DNA of 64,000 nucleotides, from contig CAXSFM010000003.1 in NCBI GenBank assembly GCA_964236735.1, positions 1 to 64,000 on the forward strand, given 5' to 3'. Source of the DNA: JAIVJG01 sp964236735. GTDB taxonomy: Bacteria > Acidobacteriota > Blastocatellia > Pyrinomonadales > Pyrinomonadaceae. The translations under genes and the position numbers were made by a program. Below the pieces are notes generated by a model. That model worked only from the letters and a program-made list of their open reading frames with translations, made no database searches and was not told the DNA's origin. Positions 26,856 to 36,328 of this stretch are shown here, one piece after another (position 1 is the stretch's first letter; the number at the start of each line of letters is the position of its first letter).

Positions 26856-29582
26856 ATGAAACTCGCTTATTTCAGCCCGCTCAACCCGCAACCTTCCGGC
26901 ATCTCCGACTACAGCGAGGAACTTCTGCCGCACCTCGCCGATGCGGGCGCGGACATCATACTCTTCGTTGACGGTTTTCGCCCGGACAACGAATCGCTCC
27001 TCGCGCGCTTTCGCTCGTTTGATTATCGCCGCAACCCTGCGTCGCTTGACCGTCTCGCCGGATACGACGCGACGATTTATCACCTCGGCAACGACCATCG
27101 CTATCACACGGGCATCGTTGAAGTGATGCGGAAACATCCGGGCATCGCGGTCTTTCACGACTTCGCCCTTCAGGATTTTTTCCTCGGCCTCGCGCGCGAG
27201 CAGCGTGATTTGCGGCTCTATCTCGATGAGGTCGCGGCCTGCCACGGCGAGCGCGAACGCGGGCGGGCGGAGGAACATCTCCGGCGCGAGGCAGTGCCGC
27301 CGCAGGTTGCCACGCCGCTCAACTTTCCGCTCAACTGTCGTCTGGCGCGTGCGGCGGAAGGCATCATCGTGCATTCCGTCTGGGCGCGCGCGCGCTTCGA
27401 GCAACTCGTACCCGGCGGTGTGCCCGTCGTGCATATTCCGATGCCCGTCAGGATTCCCGCACACACTGACGACGGCGATCAGGCGCGAGATGCCACAGCC
27501 ATGACGACGGCGACGACGCGGCCTCGCGTGCAGATCGCCTGCTTCGGACTCATCACGTCGGGCAAGGGCGTCGAACAGACGCTGCGCGCGCTGGCCGCTT
27601 TGCGCGACGACTACGACTTTCATTACACGCTCGTCGGCGCGGACAATTCATATTTCGATGTGCGCGCGCTCATCAATTCCTACCAGATGGCGGATCGCGT
27701 GACGATTACCGGCCAGGTGTCGCTCGCCGAATTCGAGCGTCGCATCGCGGAAACCGACATCGCCGTCAACCTGCGCGAGCGCACCGTCGGCGAAACTTCG
27801 GCCAGCCTCTGCCGCATCATGGCAGCGGGCATCCCCGCCATCGTCTCCAACGTCGCAGCCTTCGCGGAACTGCCCGATGATGCGGTCGTCAAAATTGACT
27901 CTGACCACACCGCCGATGCGCTCCTGCTGGCATATCTTCGACGGCTTATCACGGACGCGCCCCTGCGCCGGCGCATCGGAGCGAACGCACGCCGCTGCTT
28001 TTTAGCCGAACACAACATCGAACAGAGCGCCGCGCAATACCTCGCCTTCATCAATGATGTCATCGCCGGACGCACGCGCCGGCAGTTTCTCAACAGCATC
28101 TCCGGCGAACTCTCCGCGCTTGGGCTACGTGAAGTTGACGAAACGCTCGCGCGCTCGGTCGCCACTGAAGTCGTCGCGCTCGCGCCCGCACGCGCGTTAG
28201 AGTTCGCCGCTCGGCACAGCGGCAACGGCTCGACGCACACGACGAAGGCCGCCGTGTCTTCAGTCTCTCTTGAAGAGTCCGGCGCGTATGTTTCTTCCCC
28301 GCCCTCTCAACACGCGCTCGCGTTGTCGCTTCAACATGCGCCTGTCTCGTCGCCCTTACCCGGCGGCGAGCGTGTGCCAAAGGTCGAGGGCATTGATTAC
28401 AAACACGCTGCGGTCGAATATCTGGGGCGGTTAAGCGATGAGCGACAGCATCATCTCCGCACGAAGCCTTTCTACAATCTCGCGCACAAGCCCGCGCGCT
28501 ATCCGGGCGCAGGACTCGACGAGGACGCGCATCGCCACTTCTGCGACTTCGCCAACATGGCCGTCGCGCTCGCGCTCGCGCCCGGTAGCCGCGTGCTCGA
28601 TGTCGGCTGCGGCTCCGGCTGGCTCAGTGAATATTTCGCGCGTCTCGGCTACGACGTGTGCGGCATTGACATCAGCCCCGCGCTCATCGAGATGTCGAGC
28701 GAGAGAGTCGCGCGCGTGCCCTACGGCGTGGATCACGAGACCTCTCTGCGCTGCCGCTTCGATGTGCATGACATCGAACTTGCGCCGCTTGCGGAGAAAT
28801 TCGACGCCATCGTCTGCTACGACTCGCTGCATCACTTTGAGGACGAGCGCGCCGTCATCCGTCACCTCGCGGCGATGCTCGACATCGGCGGGCAGCTTTT
28901 CATCCTCGAAGGCCAGCGACCGCCCGGCGGCTCGCAGAGTGAAGCGGAGTTGCGCGCCGTGATGGAGCAATACGGCACGCTCGAATCGCCGTTCAGCGCG
29001 ACGTATCTGCGCGAGTTGCTGCGCGATAATGGCCTCGCCATCGTCGGCGATTACGTCAGCATCAACGGACTCTTCGAGCGCGAGATGCTCGAAGGCGACG
29101 CGCTGCCGCTTCGCACGCTCGCGACGGATTATCATTATCTGACCTGTAAAAAAGTTGCGGAAGGTGCGCCCGCGTCCACTGTGCCCGACAGCCGCACGCC
29201 CGGCGCGCTTCGCGCACAAATTACTTTCCACAACGCTCCGCCCGCGCGGCTCCTCGCACCGGGCGCGATGCTTGACCTCTCGCTCGCGTTTGAAAATACG
29301 GGCGACACGCTCTGGCTCACAGGGCAGACCGTGCGCGCCGGAGTCGTCATGCCCGGCGTCAAAGTTATGGACGCACGCGGCGCGCTCGTCACGGAGTTTC
29401 ACGGGCAGCCCATGCTGCCGCGCGCCGTCGCGCCCGGCGAAACGGCCACGCTCAAAATCGAATATGTCGTGCCGCGCTCCGCCGGCTGGTACACGATCAA
29501 GATTGATCTCGTGAATCAGCACATCTGCTGGTTTGAAGAGCGAGGCTCGCAGCCTTTCACATTTGAGTTCGAGGTTCGTTGA
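26856..29582 (+). CDS. tri-domain GT4 glycosyltransferase, methyltransferase and beta-sandwich
   Basis: 908 residues. Residues 1-415 are a GT4 glycosyltransferase (MKLAYFSPLNPQPSGISDYSEELLPHL; IACFGLITSGKGVEQTLRALAAL; VTITGQVSLAEFERRIAETDIAVNLR; the ETSASLCRIMAAGIPAIVSNV site). Residues 540-720 are a SAM methyltransferase (RVLDVGCGSGWLSEYFARLG at about 577). Residues 785-908 are the beta-sandwich shared across the locus (AGWYTIKIDLVNQHICWF). The fusion suggests sugar transfer followed by methylation on one glycan. The start follows the heptamer element directly with no Shine-Dalgarno. It overlaps the next frame at the stop codon. Confidence 0.88.
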   Translation: MKLAYFSPLNPQPSGISDYSEELLPHLADAGADIILFVDGFRPDNESLLARFRSFDYRRNPASLDRLAGYDATIYHLGNDHRYHTGIVEVMRKHPGIAVFHDFALQDFFLGLAREQRDLRLYLDEVAACHGERERGRAEEHLRREAVPPQVATPLNFPLNCRLARAAEGIIVHSVWARARFEQLVPGGVPVVHIPMPVRIPAHTDDGDQARDATAMTTATTRPRVQIACFGLITSGKGVEQTLRALAALRDDYDFHYTLVGADNSYFDVRALINSYQMADRVTITGQVSLAEFERRIAETDIAVNLRERTVGETSASLCRIMAAGIPAIVSNVAAFAELPDDAVVKIDSDHTADALLLAYLRRLITDAPLRRRIGANARRCFLAEHNIEQSAAQYLAFINDVIAGRTRRQFLNSISGELSALGLREVDETLARSVATEVVALAPARALEFAARHSGNGSTHTTKAAVSSVSLEESGAYVSSPPSQHALALSLQHAPVSSPLPGGERVPKVEGIDYKHAAVEYLGRLSDERQHHLRTKPFYNLAHKPARYPGAGLDEDAHRHFCDFANMAVALALAPGSRVLDVGCGSGWLSEYFARLGYDVCGIDISPALIEMSSERVARVPYGVDHETSLRCRFDVHDIELAPLAEKFDAIVCYDSLHHFEDERAVIRHLAAMLDIGGQLFILEGQRPPGGSQSEAELRAVMEQYGTLESPFSATYLRELLRDNGLAIVGDYVSINGLFEREMLEGDALPLRTLATDYHYLTCKKVAEGAPASTVPDSRTPGALRAQITFHNAPPARLLAPGAMLDLSLAFENTGDTLWLTGQTVRAGVVMPGVKVMDARGALVTEFHGQPMLPRAVAPGETATLKIEYVVPRSAGWYTIKIDLVNQHICWFEERGSQPFTFEFEVR

Positions 29583-29599
29583 AGGCGAAAGAAAGCCGT

Positions 29600-30766
29600 A
29601 TGAGTGAGATGACAGCACAGACGTTGACGCGCGAAGAGATCGCGTCCGAACTGAAAAGGCTTGAGCCTTGGTTCCATTGCATAGACCTCGGCGGCGGCCT
29701 CTTTACGAAGACCGAGAGCGTGATGGGCGAGCCGGTTGACCATCCGCGCGGGCCGTGGCAGACGATCCAGAAATGCCTGCCGGAAGATTTGAACGGCAAG
29801 ATGCTGCTCGATGTCGGATGCAACGCGGGCTTCTATGCTTTCGAGGCCAAGCGGCGAGGCGCGTCTCGCGTGCTCGGCGTGGACGGCCAGCGGCAGCACG
29901 TCCGGCAGGCGCTCTTCGTTCGCAAGGCGCTCAATCTCGATGTCGAGTTTAGACGGATGAACGTCTATGAACTAGACCCGCACGCGACGGGACAGTTCGA
30001 CATCACGCTCGCGCTCGGACTGCTCTATCACCTCAAGCATCCGATTCTCGCGCTCGAAAATCTTTTTCGCGTAACGAAGGAATTGCTCGTCATCGAGACC
30101 GCCATCATGCCGCCTGAGCAAACGCCGCCCTCTTTCACGCACACCTTCGGCCCCGTCCAGAGAACTCTTCACCCGCTCGCCTACGTGGAGAACCCGCCGG
30201 GAGACAAGGAGCAGGTTTTCAACTGGTTTCTGCCCGGCGTCGAGTCGCTCAAGGCTCTGGTCAGAAACGTGGGCTTCGATGAGGTCGAAGTCATTGAAGT
30301 GAAGGCCGAGCGCGCCATCGTCGCCTGCCGCAAGACGCCATCAACCGCACACGATGACAACAACGCCATAGCAGCAGCGTCGCTCAGTCACTTCACGGCG
30401 CGACTCACGCTCGCAGAAAGCGCGCGCGGATTCACACGCGGCTCCGAAATGTCTTTCCGCGTGCGCGCGCAAAATACGGGGTTGCGCGCCTGGCGCGCGC
30501 GCGGCGAGACGGGCAACGATCAGGGCGCTATCTTTCTCGGCACGCACCTGCTCAAAGCCGACGAAGAAGAGATTTCGTGGGATTTCGGGCGGGCGCGTCT
30601 GCCGCACGATGTCTCACCGGGCGAAACGATTGATCTTGAAATTTCACTGCCCGCGCCCGACGCACCCGGCGATTACATTGTGGAATTCGACATGGTGGCC
30701 GAACACATTACGTGGTTCGAGGATCATGGCTCCGGCACTTTGCGGCGCGCGATTGTCGTCGAATAA
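29600..30766 (+). CDS. CmoB-like SAM methyltransferase with C-terminal beta-sandwich
   Basis: 388 residues. Residues 1-245 resemble the CmoB/DUF1698 methyltransferase family: GPWQTIQKCLPEDLNGKMLLDVGCNAGFYAFEAKRRGASRVLGVD, then FDITLALGLLYHLKHPILALENLF. In this setting a glycan or lipid substrate is more likely than tRNA. Residues 262-388 are the beta-sandwich found in the neighbouring genes (PHDVSPGETIDLEI, PGDYIVEFDMVAEHITWFEDHGS). The frame also allows TTG 29579, which overlaps the upstream stop by 4 bases; I chose ATG 29600, though coupling makes the earlier start possible. It ends the 22.8-30.8 kb run. Confidence 0.82.
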   Translation: MSEMTAQTLTREEIASELKRLEPWFHCIDLGGGLFTKTESVMGEPVDHPRGPWQTIQKCLPEDLNGKMLLDVGCNAGFYAFEAKRRGASRVLGVDGQRQHVRQALFVRKALNLDVEFRRMNVYELDPHATGQFDITLALGLLYHLKHPILALENLFRVTKELLVIETAIMPPEQTPPSFTHTFGPVQRTLHPLAYVENPPGDKEQVFNWFLPGVESLKALVRNVGFDEVEVIEVKAERAIVACRKTPSTAHDDNNAIAAASLSHFTARLTLAESARGFTRGSEMSFRVRAQNTGLRAWRARGETGNDQGAIFLGTHLLKADEEEISWDFGRARLPHDVSPGETIDLEISLPAPDAPGDYIVEFDMVAEHITWFEDHGSGTLRRAIVVE

Positions 30767-31098
30767 GGCCAGCGCGCCGAATTCCAGTCAGTCTTAAAGA
30801 GACTTTACCAAAGATTTTCTCGGCAAAAATCAAACTTTTCAACGCTCTACTGCGTCCAAAGCCTGCGGGGAGCAGCGACGCGAGTAAAGTCTCGCGCGAG
30901 TCGCTTGAAAGCGCGCCGGACACAGGCGCGTGCGTTTTGAACCTCTCTGATGTTTAAGTTGACAAACGCTGTGCGCGCTGTCTAAACTGTTTTAGGGTCG
31001 TGTAGGGAGCAGCCCCGCTTCCGGCAAGAGTTACCGACATCACACTTAAACAACTGGGAAATTTCCTGCCTTACAAGACACACTTTGGGAGTACCGTC
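30767..31098. other. intergenic region upstream of the DUF4214 protein
   Basis: About 330 bases. The first half shows no coding or repeats that I recognise; the second half carries a promoter candidate, annotated separately. No further structure is seen. Confidence 0.5.
30959..30988 (+). promoter_or_regulatory. candidate housekeeping promoter for the DUF4214 gene
   Basis: TTGACA at 30959-30964, an 18-base spacer and TAAACT at 30983-30988 resemble a sigma-70 promoter. It lies 110 bases upstream of ATG 31099, leaving a long leader. Confidence 0.4.
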
Positions 31099-32046
31099 AT
31101 GCGAAAGCTTATTATTGCAGTTTTGTTCGTAGCCTTCTCGGCTGTCGGCGCGTTGGGGCAGAGTCAGAGCGCGCCCACTCTTCGCATCGTCTCGGATAAC
31201 GGCGCGACGCTGCCTTCCGAGTTGATGTACGGCAACACCAAAGTCAAGCCTCTGCGTCTTCGTCCCGGCACTAACCTGCCGATTACGATTGACGACACGG
31301 ACTTTTACGTCCAGCAGCAGTACGTGGACTTCCTGAGTCGCTTCCCCGATCAATCGGGCTTCAACTTCTGGAATAGCGACATTAACTCCTGCGGGTCGAA
31401 TGCCGGCTGCGTTGACGCTCATCGCGTCAACGTCTCGGCAGCGTTCTTCCTCTCGATTGAATTTCAACAGACAGGATTCCTCGTCTATCGTCTCGACAAA
31501 GCCGCGTTCGGCAATTTGCCGGGCAAGCCTGTGCCGGTCACGCGCGTTAGTTTCATGCCGGACACCAGACAGATCGGTCAGGGCGTCATCGTCGGCGCGA
31601 ATGGTTGGGAAGCGCAATTAGAGGCTAACAAAGTCGCCTTCATCAACGGATTTGTCTCGCGCGCCCAATTCGTCGCCGCCTACCCGCAAGGGATGGCAGC
31701 CGCCGCTTACGTGGACAAGTTGTTCACCAACGTGGGCGTGACGCCGACGGCGCAGGAGCGGCAGGCGGCGATCACAGCTTACGGAAGCGGCGACACGACA
31801 GGCCGGGCAGCCGGGCTGCGCTCTGTGGCGGATAGCCAGACGTTACAGCAAGCCGAGTCCAACAAGGCGTTTGTCCTGATGCAATACTTCGGCTACCTGC
31901 AAAGAGACCCTGACGCCGCGCCCGACACGAACTTCGATGGCTACAACTTCTGGCTCTCGAAGCTCAGTCAATTCAACGGCAACTACATTCAAGCCGAGAT
32001 GGTCAGAGCTTTCATCGTGTCTCAGGAATATCGCACCAGATTCTAA
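31099..32046 (+). CDS. secreted stand-alone DUF4214 module protein
   Basis: 315 residues with a Sec signal peptide (LIIAVLFVAFSAVGALG, cleavage near 20). Residues 70-315 form a helical module with DFLSRFPDQSGFNFW near its start, AAFFLSIEFQQTGFLVYRL, GVIVGANGWEAQLEANKVAF, AYVDKLFTNVGVTPTAQER, and AFVLMQYFGYLQRDPDAAPDTNFDGYNFWL at the end, the DUF4214 type repeats. The same module follows the subtilase at 44563-46677 and the membrane protein at 19690-22437. DUF4214 is frequent on surface and secreted proteins; its partner is unknown. A strong terminator follows at 32071-32106. Confidence 0.88.
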   Translation: MRKLIIAVLFVAFSAVGALGQSQSAPTLRIVSDNGATLPSELMYGNTKVKPLRLRPGTNLPITIDDTDFYVQQQYVDFLSRFPDQSGFNFWNSDINSCGSNAGCVDAHRVNVSAAFFLSIEFQQTGFLVYRLDKAAFGNLPGKPVPVTRVSFMPDTRQIGQGVIVGANGWEAQLEANKVAFINGFVSRAQFVAAYPQGMAAAAYVDKLFTNVGVTPTAQERQAAITAYGSGDTTGRAAGLRSVADSQTLQQAESNKAFVLMQYFGYLQRDPDAAPDTNFDGYNFWLSKLSQFNGNYIQAEMVRAFIVSQEYRTRF

Positions 32047-32070
32047 ACAAGCCTCGACAAAGTATTTCCT

Positions 32071-32106
32071 AAAGAGAGGGCGTCCAATGTTGGACGCCCT
32101 CTCTTT
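32071..32106 (+). terminator. rho-independent terminator
   Basis: A 17-bp perfect stem (AAAGAGAGGGCGTCCAA at 32071-32087 with its complement at 32090-32106) and a minimal loop, followed by ATTTT. It lies 25 bases after the stop of the DUF4214 gene and, being symmetric, could also serve the convergent methyltransferase. Confidence 0.85.
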
Positions 32107-32143
32107 ATTTTCACGCCTGCGCTGATTACTGCGGGTAGCAAAA

Positions 32144-32297
32144 GAATGTGACCGGAGATTAACCACAGAGGACTCAGAGAGACACAGAGGAAGAACAGGA
32201 GGAGACAATCAACCCTCCGTCTTTCCTCTGTGTCTCTCCGTGTCCTCTGTGGTGAAAATTCTTTCTCTCAACTCGCACTCAATCGCAACCTGCTATA
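32144..32297 (+). repeat. 154-bp dispersed repeat, CACAGAGG-type, copy 1
   Basis: The element begins GAATGTGACCGG and ends GCTATA. Its core is a palindrome of CACAGAGGA-type units with a GGAGACAATCAA spacer. It aligns along its full length to the minus strand of 51785-51938 with few differences, including the non-palindromic outer flanks. Confidence 0.85.
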
Positions 32298-32305
32298 AGA
32301 CCAGG

Positions 32306-32377
32306 GTTCAGAGTGACGGCTTCAGCCGTGATAATGCGGGCATCAAAGACATCACGCCTCAAGGCGTCACTCTGAAC
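32306..32377. repeat. cloverleaf-like nested inverted repeat
   Basis: An outer 13-bp perfect stem (GTTCAGAGTGACG at 32306-32318, CGTCACTCTGAAC at 32365-32377). The inner ends can instead fold as two small hairpins, ACGGC-TTCA-GCCGT and ACGCC-TCAA-GGCGT. It follows the 154-bp repeat by 8 bases in the convergent intergenic region. Confidence 0.75.
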
Positions 32378-32393
32378 GCGCTTGCTTAAGTTT

Positions 32394-33164
32394 TTACGTT
32401 CTGACGGCGACGATGGTATGTCGCTCCTCGAAGCGGCTTTCGTAGTCGTGATAATAGCTGGCGGTAGAAATCTTCACGATGCGAAAGCCGAGCATCAGAA
32501 GCGCCTCGCGATAGACGCCCGTCGAGTAAGTCCACCACGTATAATCCTGCTCCGGCCTGTCGGCGGACGGCTCGAAGCGTGCGATGCGCTCGTTTGTTTC
32601 CAGGAGCGGCGTGACGATGACGAGCGTCTCCTTCGTCACGCGCGCGATGGAGGCCAGCGCCGACACTTGATCGCTCAAGTGCTCAAGCACCGATCCGACA
32701 ATCGTCACGTCGAACATGCCAAGCTCCGCCGGCAGCGCATAGACATCGCCGTAATAAACCTCCGCTTTGGATTCAAGCAGGCGATGGCAGAGCCAGTAAG
32801 CGTTCTTCCATTTGTCCATCTGCGCGCCGTATTCCCGCGCCCAACGCTCGCGATCCTGATAATAGAGATTATCTTTGAAGGGCAGAAAAGTCTGCTGCCG
32901 CACGTCGCTCATATCGAACGAGAGGACGCGCTCCGCGCCTCTCCGCTCCGCCTCGAAACTCAGGAAGCCCGTCGCCGTCCCGACATCGAGCACCGACTTG
33001 CCGGACACGTCCGTGCCGCCGATGTACTCGTCGAACTTCCCGCGCAAGTCCCAGTGCGCGTGTATCACGCCGAACTTCGGCACATCCATCGTGTGATAAA
33101 AATAGCACTCGTCTAAATTCTCAATCAGACGCGGCGCGGCCAGCCATTGAGAGGTCGCAGTCAT
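32394..33164 (-). CDS. SAM-dependent methyltransferase
   Basis: 256 residues. The SAM motif KSVLDVGTATGFLSFEAERRGAERVLSFD is at about 77-105, followed by ELGMFDVTIVGSVLEHLSDQVSALASIARV, which resembles CmoB-like and Methyltransf_11 enzymes. Its start overlaps the stop of the YfhO-like gene by 4 bases, so the two are co-translated on the minus strand. No beta-sandwich is attached. The substrate is probably a glycan or lipid component judging by context. Confidence 0.78.
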   Translation of the reverse strand: MTATSQWLAAPRLIENLDECYFYHTMDVPKFGVIHAHWDLRGKFDEYIGGTDVSGKSVLDVGTATGFLSFEAERRGAERVLSFDMSDVRQQTFLPFKDNLYYQDRERWAREYGAQMDKWKNAYWLCHRLLESKAEVYYGDVYALPAELGMFDVTIVGSVLEHLSDQVSALASIARVTKETLVIVTPLLETNERIARFEPSADRPEQDYTWWTYSTGVYREALLMLGFRIVKISTASYYHDYESRFEERHTIVAVRT

Positions 33165-36100
33165 TCATAAGCTCCTGTGGAAGATGTTTCGACAATGCTC
33201 CTGCCACGTCTTCGGGCGAGCGGCTTTGTGAAGGATAGAAGCAACAACATCGCCGCCGTCAGCAGAGAGATGATCAGGCCGAGCAGCGCCGACTTCGGAC
33301 GATAGACGAACTCGACGACGTGCGCGCCCGGCGTGAGCACGACGCCACGCAGATTATAATCAACGCGCAGAGTCTCGACCGCGCGCCCGTCAACCTCCGC
33401 GCGCCAGCCCGGATAATGATTCTCGCTCAGGACGAGAATCGCACGCGCGCGCGACTCAGTTCTTACTTCAACCTGATTCGGCTCATACCGCGTCACCTCC
33501 GCGCTTCCCTGCTGTGTCGCCGCTGCTGCTCCTGTCTCTGTCATCATGGCTGTCGCCGTCGTCTTCGTTTCAACGCCGCCGTCACTGAAATTTGATGGCG
33601 ACTCGACGAGCGCGGTCTGGAGCGGATTCCACACCTGCCCGTTTGCCAGTTTGCCGGAGCGGATAATGTCAAGCTCTTGCTCTTCACCGGCCACGAGTTC
33701 GGCGGATGCGAGCCACGCGCGCGGCAGGACGCGCGTGTTCTCGAAGACCGCCACGTCATCGAGTTGGGCGAGTTTGCGCCAGCGCGGGACGCTCGCCATT
33801 TCTCCGTGCGTCGAAGCCGTCGCCCCATCCGCCGCAGATATTTCCGACACGACTTTCCTGACCCACTCGCGCCGGAGCGGATAAGCGTTTTCGTCGCTCT
33901 CATCCACCAGCGATACGCGGCGCACGCTCAAGGAGAGGTCGGGCGCGCGCGCGATTTTTTCGACGAAGATGTCGCCGCCTTCAATCATCGCGCGCGAGGG
34001 AAGCGCGAACGTGGCGAGATAAGTGTGCGCCTCATATTTTCCCTGCGCGTCCTCAACCGTGTAGCTCGTCGCGACGGGCGCGCGTTTGTGTCGAATTTTC
34101 GTGCGGATGTCCGCGCGGTCATAAGCCCAATCGGACGTGTCCGCGCCCGCGCGCAAGTAGAAGTCGAACATCTGCCCATCCGTCGAGCGCAAACGCACAT
34201 GACCGACCGTCGCGCCATCGGGCACATCCACTGACCACGAAAGATTCGTCAGCAGCGCGACGCGATCAACTTCCACCGGCGGCGCATTGAATGACAGGCG
34301 CGCGCCCGTTTCAAGTGCGGGCACGTTCAAATCTTCCGCCGCGAAACGCACTCCACCGTAACTTTCCGCCGGCGTCGCATACAATGAAGAAACGTTTGAA
34401 GAAGAAGCGCGCGTTGACGACGTTGCTGATGGCGAAGACGACGCTGCGAGCAGATAACGCACGTTGAGCAAGTCAAGCTCGCGACCTTCGCCGCGCAGCG
34501 TGCGCTCAGGGTCGGTCAGGTCGCCCCACACCTTCATGTCTCCGGCGAGGCGGCTGTAGCGCGAGAGGCCGAAGCCGTCGTAGCCGGCGGCGTTCTCGAT
34601 GCTGTGCATCATGTAGATGTCGGGTTGAAGCGCGAGCGTCCAATTTTCGGTGGGCGTGGGCGCAGGAACAGGCAGGTCTGGATTGAACGAATGCTGCGCG
34701 GTCAAAACCCTGTCGGCGACCGCGCCGTTTTGCGCCTCGCGCGCGCGCAAAAATTTGACCGCCGCCGGCTCGCGCCACAATTCGGACTCGCGCGTCGGAC
34801 TGTGCGTGCGCCAGCCGCCCGCCTGCCCCCACACGAACAAGTCGAGCGCGAGAATGAGGAGCAGGAGCCACCACGCCGTCGCGTTCCGCCTTCGACTTCC
34901 GGCGCGCGCGAACCTCCAGAGCGCCCACGCGCTCAAGCCCGCGAAGACTACCGGCACGAACAATTCCGGCGCGCGCAGCAAACTGACGGGCGCGTGTCTC
35001 CCGAGTTGAAAATCTGCGGGACGCCAGCACGCCACCGCGAGGCACGTCAACACGAAGACGAAAACGCCTGCGACGGATGCGCGCCACAACGTCCCCATCT
35101 CGCCGCGTCGCGCGTTGATGCTGGTCAAGCCCCGCCCGGCGAGGACGGCGAGCGCAAACTCGACCTCCATCAAATGTCTGGCCGGGACGCGGAAGAGATT
35201 GAGGACGGGCACATAATAAATGAGTTGATAAGCATCGAGCGGGAGGAAACGTCCGAACGCGAGCGGCAGACAGATGACGACGATTGCCGCCCAAAACTTC
35301 GTGCGCGCGTCGGGCTTCATCGTCACGGCGACGAGCGCGAGCATCAACGTCAGCGCGCCGACGTAGGCGACGTACTCGCCAAAAAAAGAGGGGCCGATGT
35401 AGGGCGCGCGAAACAGTCCGCCGAGGCTGCCGTCCGCGCCGCCGAGCAGGTACGGCGCAAAGAGCGTCAGCGCGAAACGCGGCGGCATCGAGAACGAGCT
35501 GAAGAAATCATACGAGGCTTCGGCGCGCAGGCTGTTGCGTAGCAACTCGAAGGTCGGTAGGATTTGCACCGCCGCGAGCGACACACCCGCCGCGATAAAG
35601 ATGAGCGAGCGCAGATACGCCGCGCGCGTCTCTTTCGACGAGCCGGACATGACGAGCGCGTAAGCTCCCGCGACGAGGAGCGAATACAGCAGCGTCTGTT
35701 GATGCCCCGCGAAAGTTTGCAGCGCGACGAGCAAGGCCAGCAACGCACCGCGACGTGTCCGGCTGATGTTGTTGTTGGCGCTGTTGCTCCCGTTACCACT
35801 GTCCCTGTCGCGCATTGCGTAACGGTCAATCGCCCACAAGACCCACGGCAACATCGCCGCCGTCTGTAAAATATTAGTATGGCCGATCTGCTCGACGAGG
35901 AACGCGCTCCACTGCCAGACGAGGCTTGTCACGGCTGCGCCCGCGATGCCCGACCCGCTTCGACGAGCGTAAAAATATGCGCCGAGCGCGGCCAGCGCGT
36001 AAGACGTGAGCATCATCAAGTTCGTCGCAAGCGCGGGCGTGCAGGCGAGATAAAACCAGTTGAGCGGAAAAAGCACGCCGGCCTGCGCCGCGCCGTGCAG

Positions 36101-36328
36101 AGGCATCCCGCCGAAGAGATACGGATTCCAGAGCGGCAGCGAACCGCCGAGCATGATGCGCGCCGCCGCGACTCTGAGCGGCACGTTGAAGATGATGCCG
36201 TCGTCGGGCGCGAGATAGAGCGCGCCGCGCGTCGCCGGGAAAAAATAGACGAGCGGCAACAGCGCGACGGCGAGCGCGGCCATGCGGTCAGAGGTCAGCG
36301 CGGAATGAAGACTTGATGGACGAATCAT
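33161..36328 (-). CDS. YfhO-like large membrane protein
   Basis: 1055 residues. About twelve N-terminal membrane helices (from LAVALLPLVYFFPATRGALYLAPDD) with the loop LWNPYLFGGMPLHGAAQAGVLFPLNWFYL, characteristic of the YfhO family, which is related to GT-C glycosyltransferases that modify teichoic acids in Firmicutes. A large soluble periplasmic part covers about residues 540-1000, with VLSENHYPGWRAEVDGRAVETLRVDYNLRGV, a typical YfhO C-terminal motif, then a final helix. I chose ATG 36328; ATG 36283 is also possible. The start lies very close to the divergent GT39-like gene, overlapping by 13 bases with the 36328 choice. It overlaps the methyltransferase below by 4 bases. Confidence 0.82.
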   Translation of the reverse strand: MIRPSSLHSALTSDRMAALAVALLPLVYFFPATRGALYLAPDDGIIFNVPLRVAAARIMLGGSLPLWNPYLFGGMPLHGAAQAGVLFPLNWFYLACTPALATNLMMLTSYALAALGAYFYARRSGSGIAGAAVTSLVWQWSAFLVEQIGHTNILQTAAMLPWVLWAIDRYAMRDRDSGNGSNSANNNISRTRRGALLALLVALQTFAGHQQTLLYSLLVAGAYALVMSGSSKETRAAYLRSLIFIAAGVSLAAVQILPTFELLRNSLRAEASYDFFSSFSMPPRFALTLFAPYLLGGADGSLGGLFRAPYIGPSFFGEYVAYVGALTLMLALVAVTMKPDARTKFWAAIVVICLPLAFGRFLPLDAYQLIYYVPVLNLFRVPARHLMEVEFALAVLAGRGLTSINARRGEMGTLWRASVAGVFVFVLTCLAVACWRPADFQLGRHAPVSLLRAPELFVPVVFAGLSAWALWRFARAGSRRRNATAWWLLLLILALDLFVWGQAGGWRTHSPTRESELWREPAAVKFLRAREAQNGAVADRVLTAQHSFNPDLPVPAPTPTENWTLALQPDIYMMHSIENAAGYDGFGLSRYSRLAGDMKVWGDLTDPERTLRGEGRELDLLNVRYLLAASSSPSATSSTRASSSNVSSLYATPAESYGGVRFAAEDLNVPALETGARLSFNAPPVEVDRVALLTNLSWSVDVPDGATVGHVRLRSTDGQMFDFYLRAGADTSDWAYDRADIRTKIRHKRAPVATSYTVEDAQGKYEAHTYLATFALPSRAMIEGGDIFVEKIARAPDLSLSVRRVSLVDESDENAYPLRREWVRKVVSEISAADGATASTHGEMASVPRWRKLAQLDDVAVFENTRVLPRAWLASAELVAGEEQELDIIRSGKLANGQVWNPLQTALVESPSNFSDGGVETKTTATAMMTETGAAAATQQGSAEVTRYEPNQVEVRTESRARAILVLSENHYPGWRAEVDGRAVETLRVDYNLRGVVLTPGAHVVEFVYRPKSALLGLIISLLTAAMLLLLSFTKPLARRRGRSIVETSSTGAYE

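Noticed and set aside
28431..29618. 395-codon minus-strand frame antisense to the GT4/methyltransferase fusion
   Set aside because: Long antisense frames are common in this GC-rich DNA; the plus strand has clear domains and this one only has charged low-information sequence.
34604..35542. 312-codon plus-strand frame antisense to the YfhO-like gene
   Set aside because: Composition is Arg/Glu/Gln-rich without domain features, as expected for a shadow of hydrophobic coding on the other strand.
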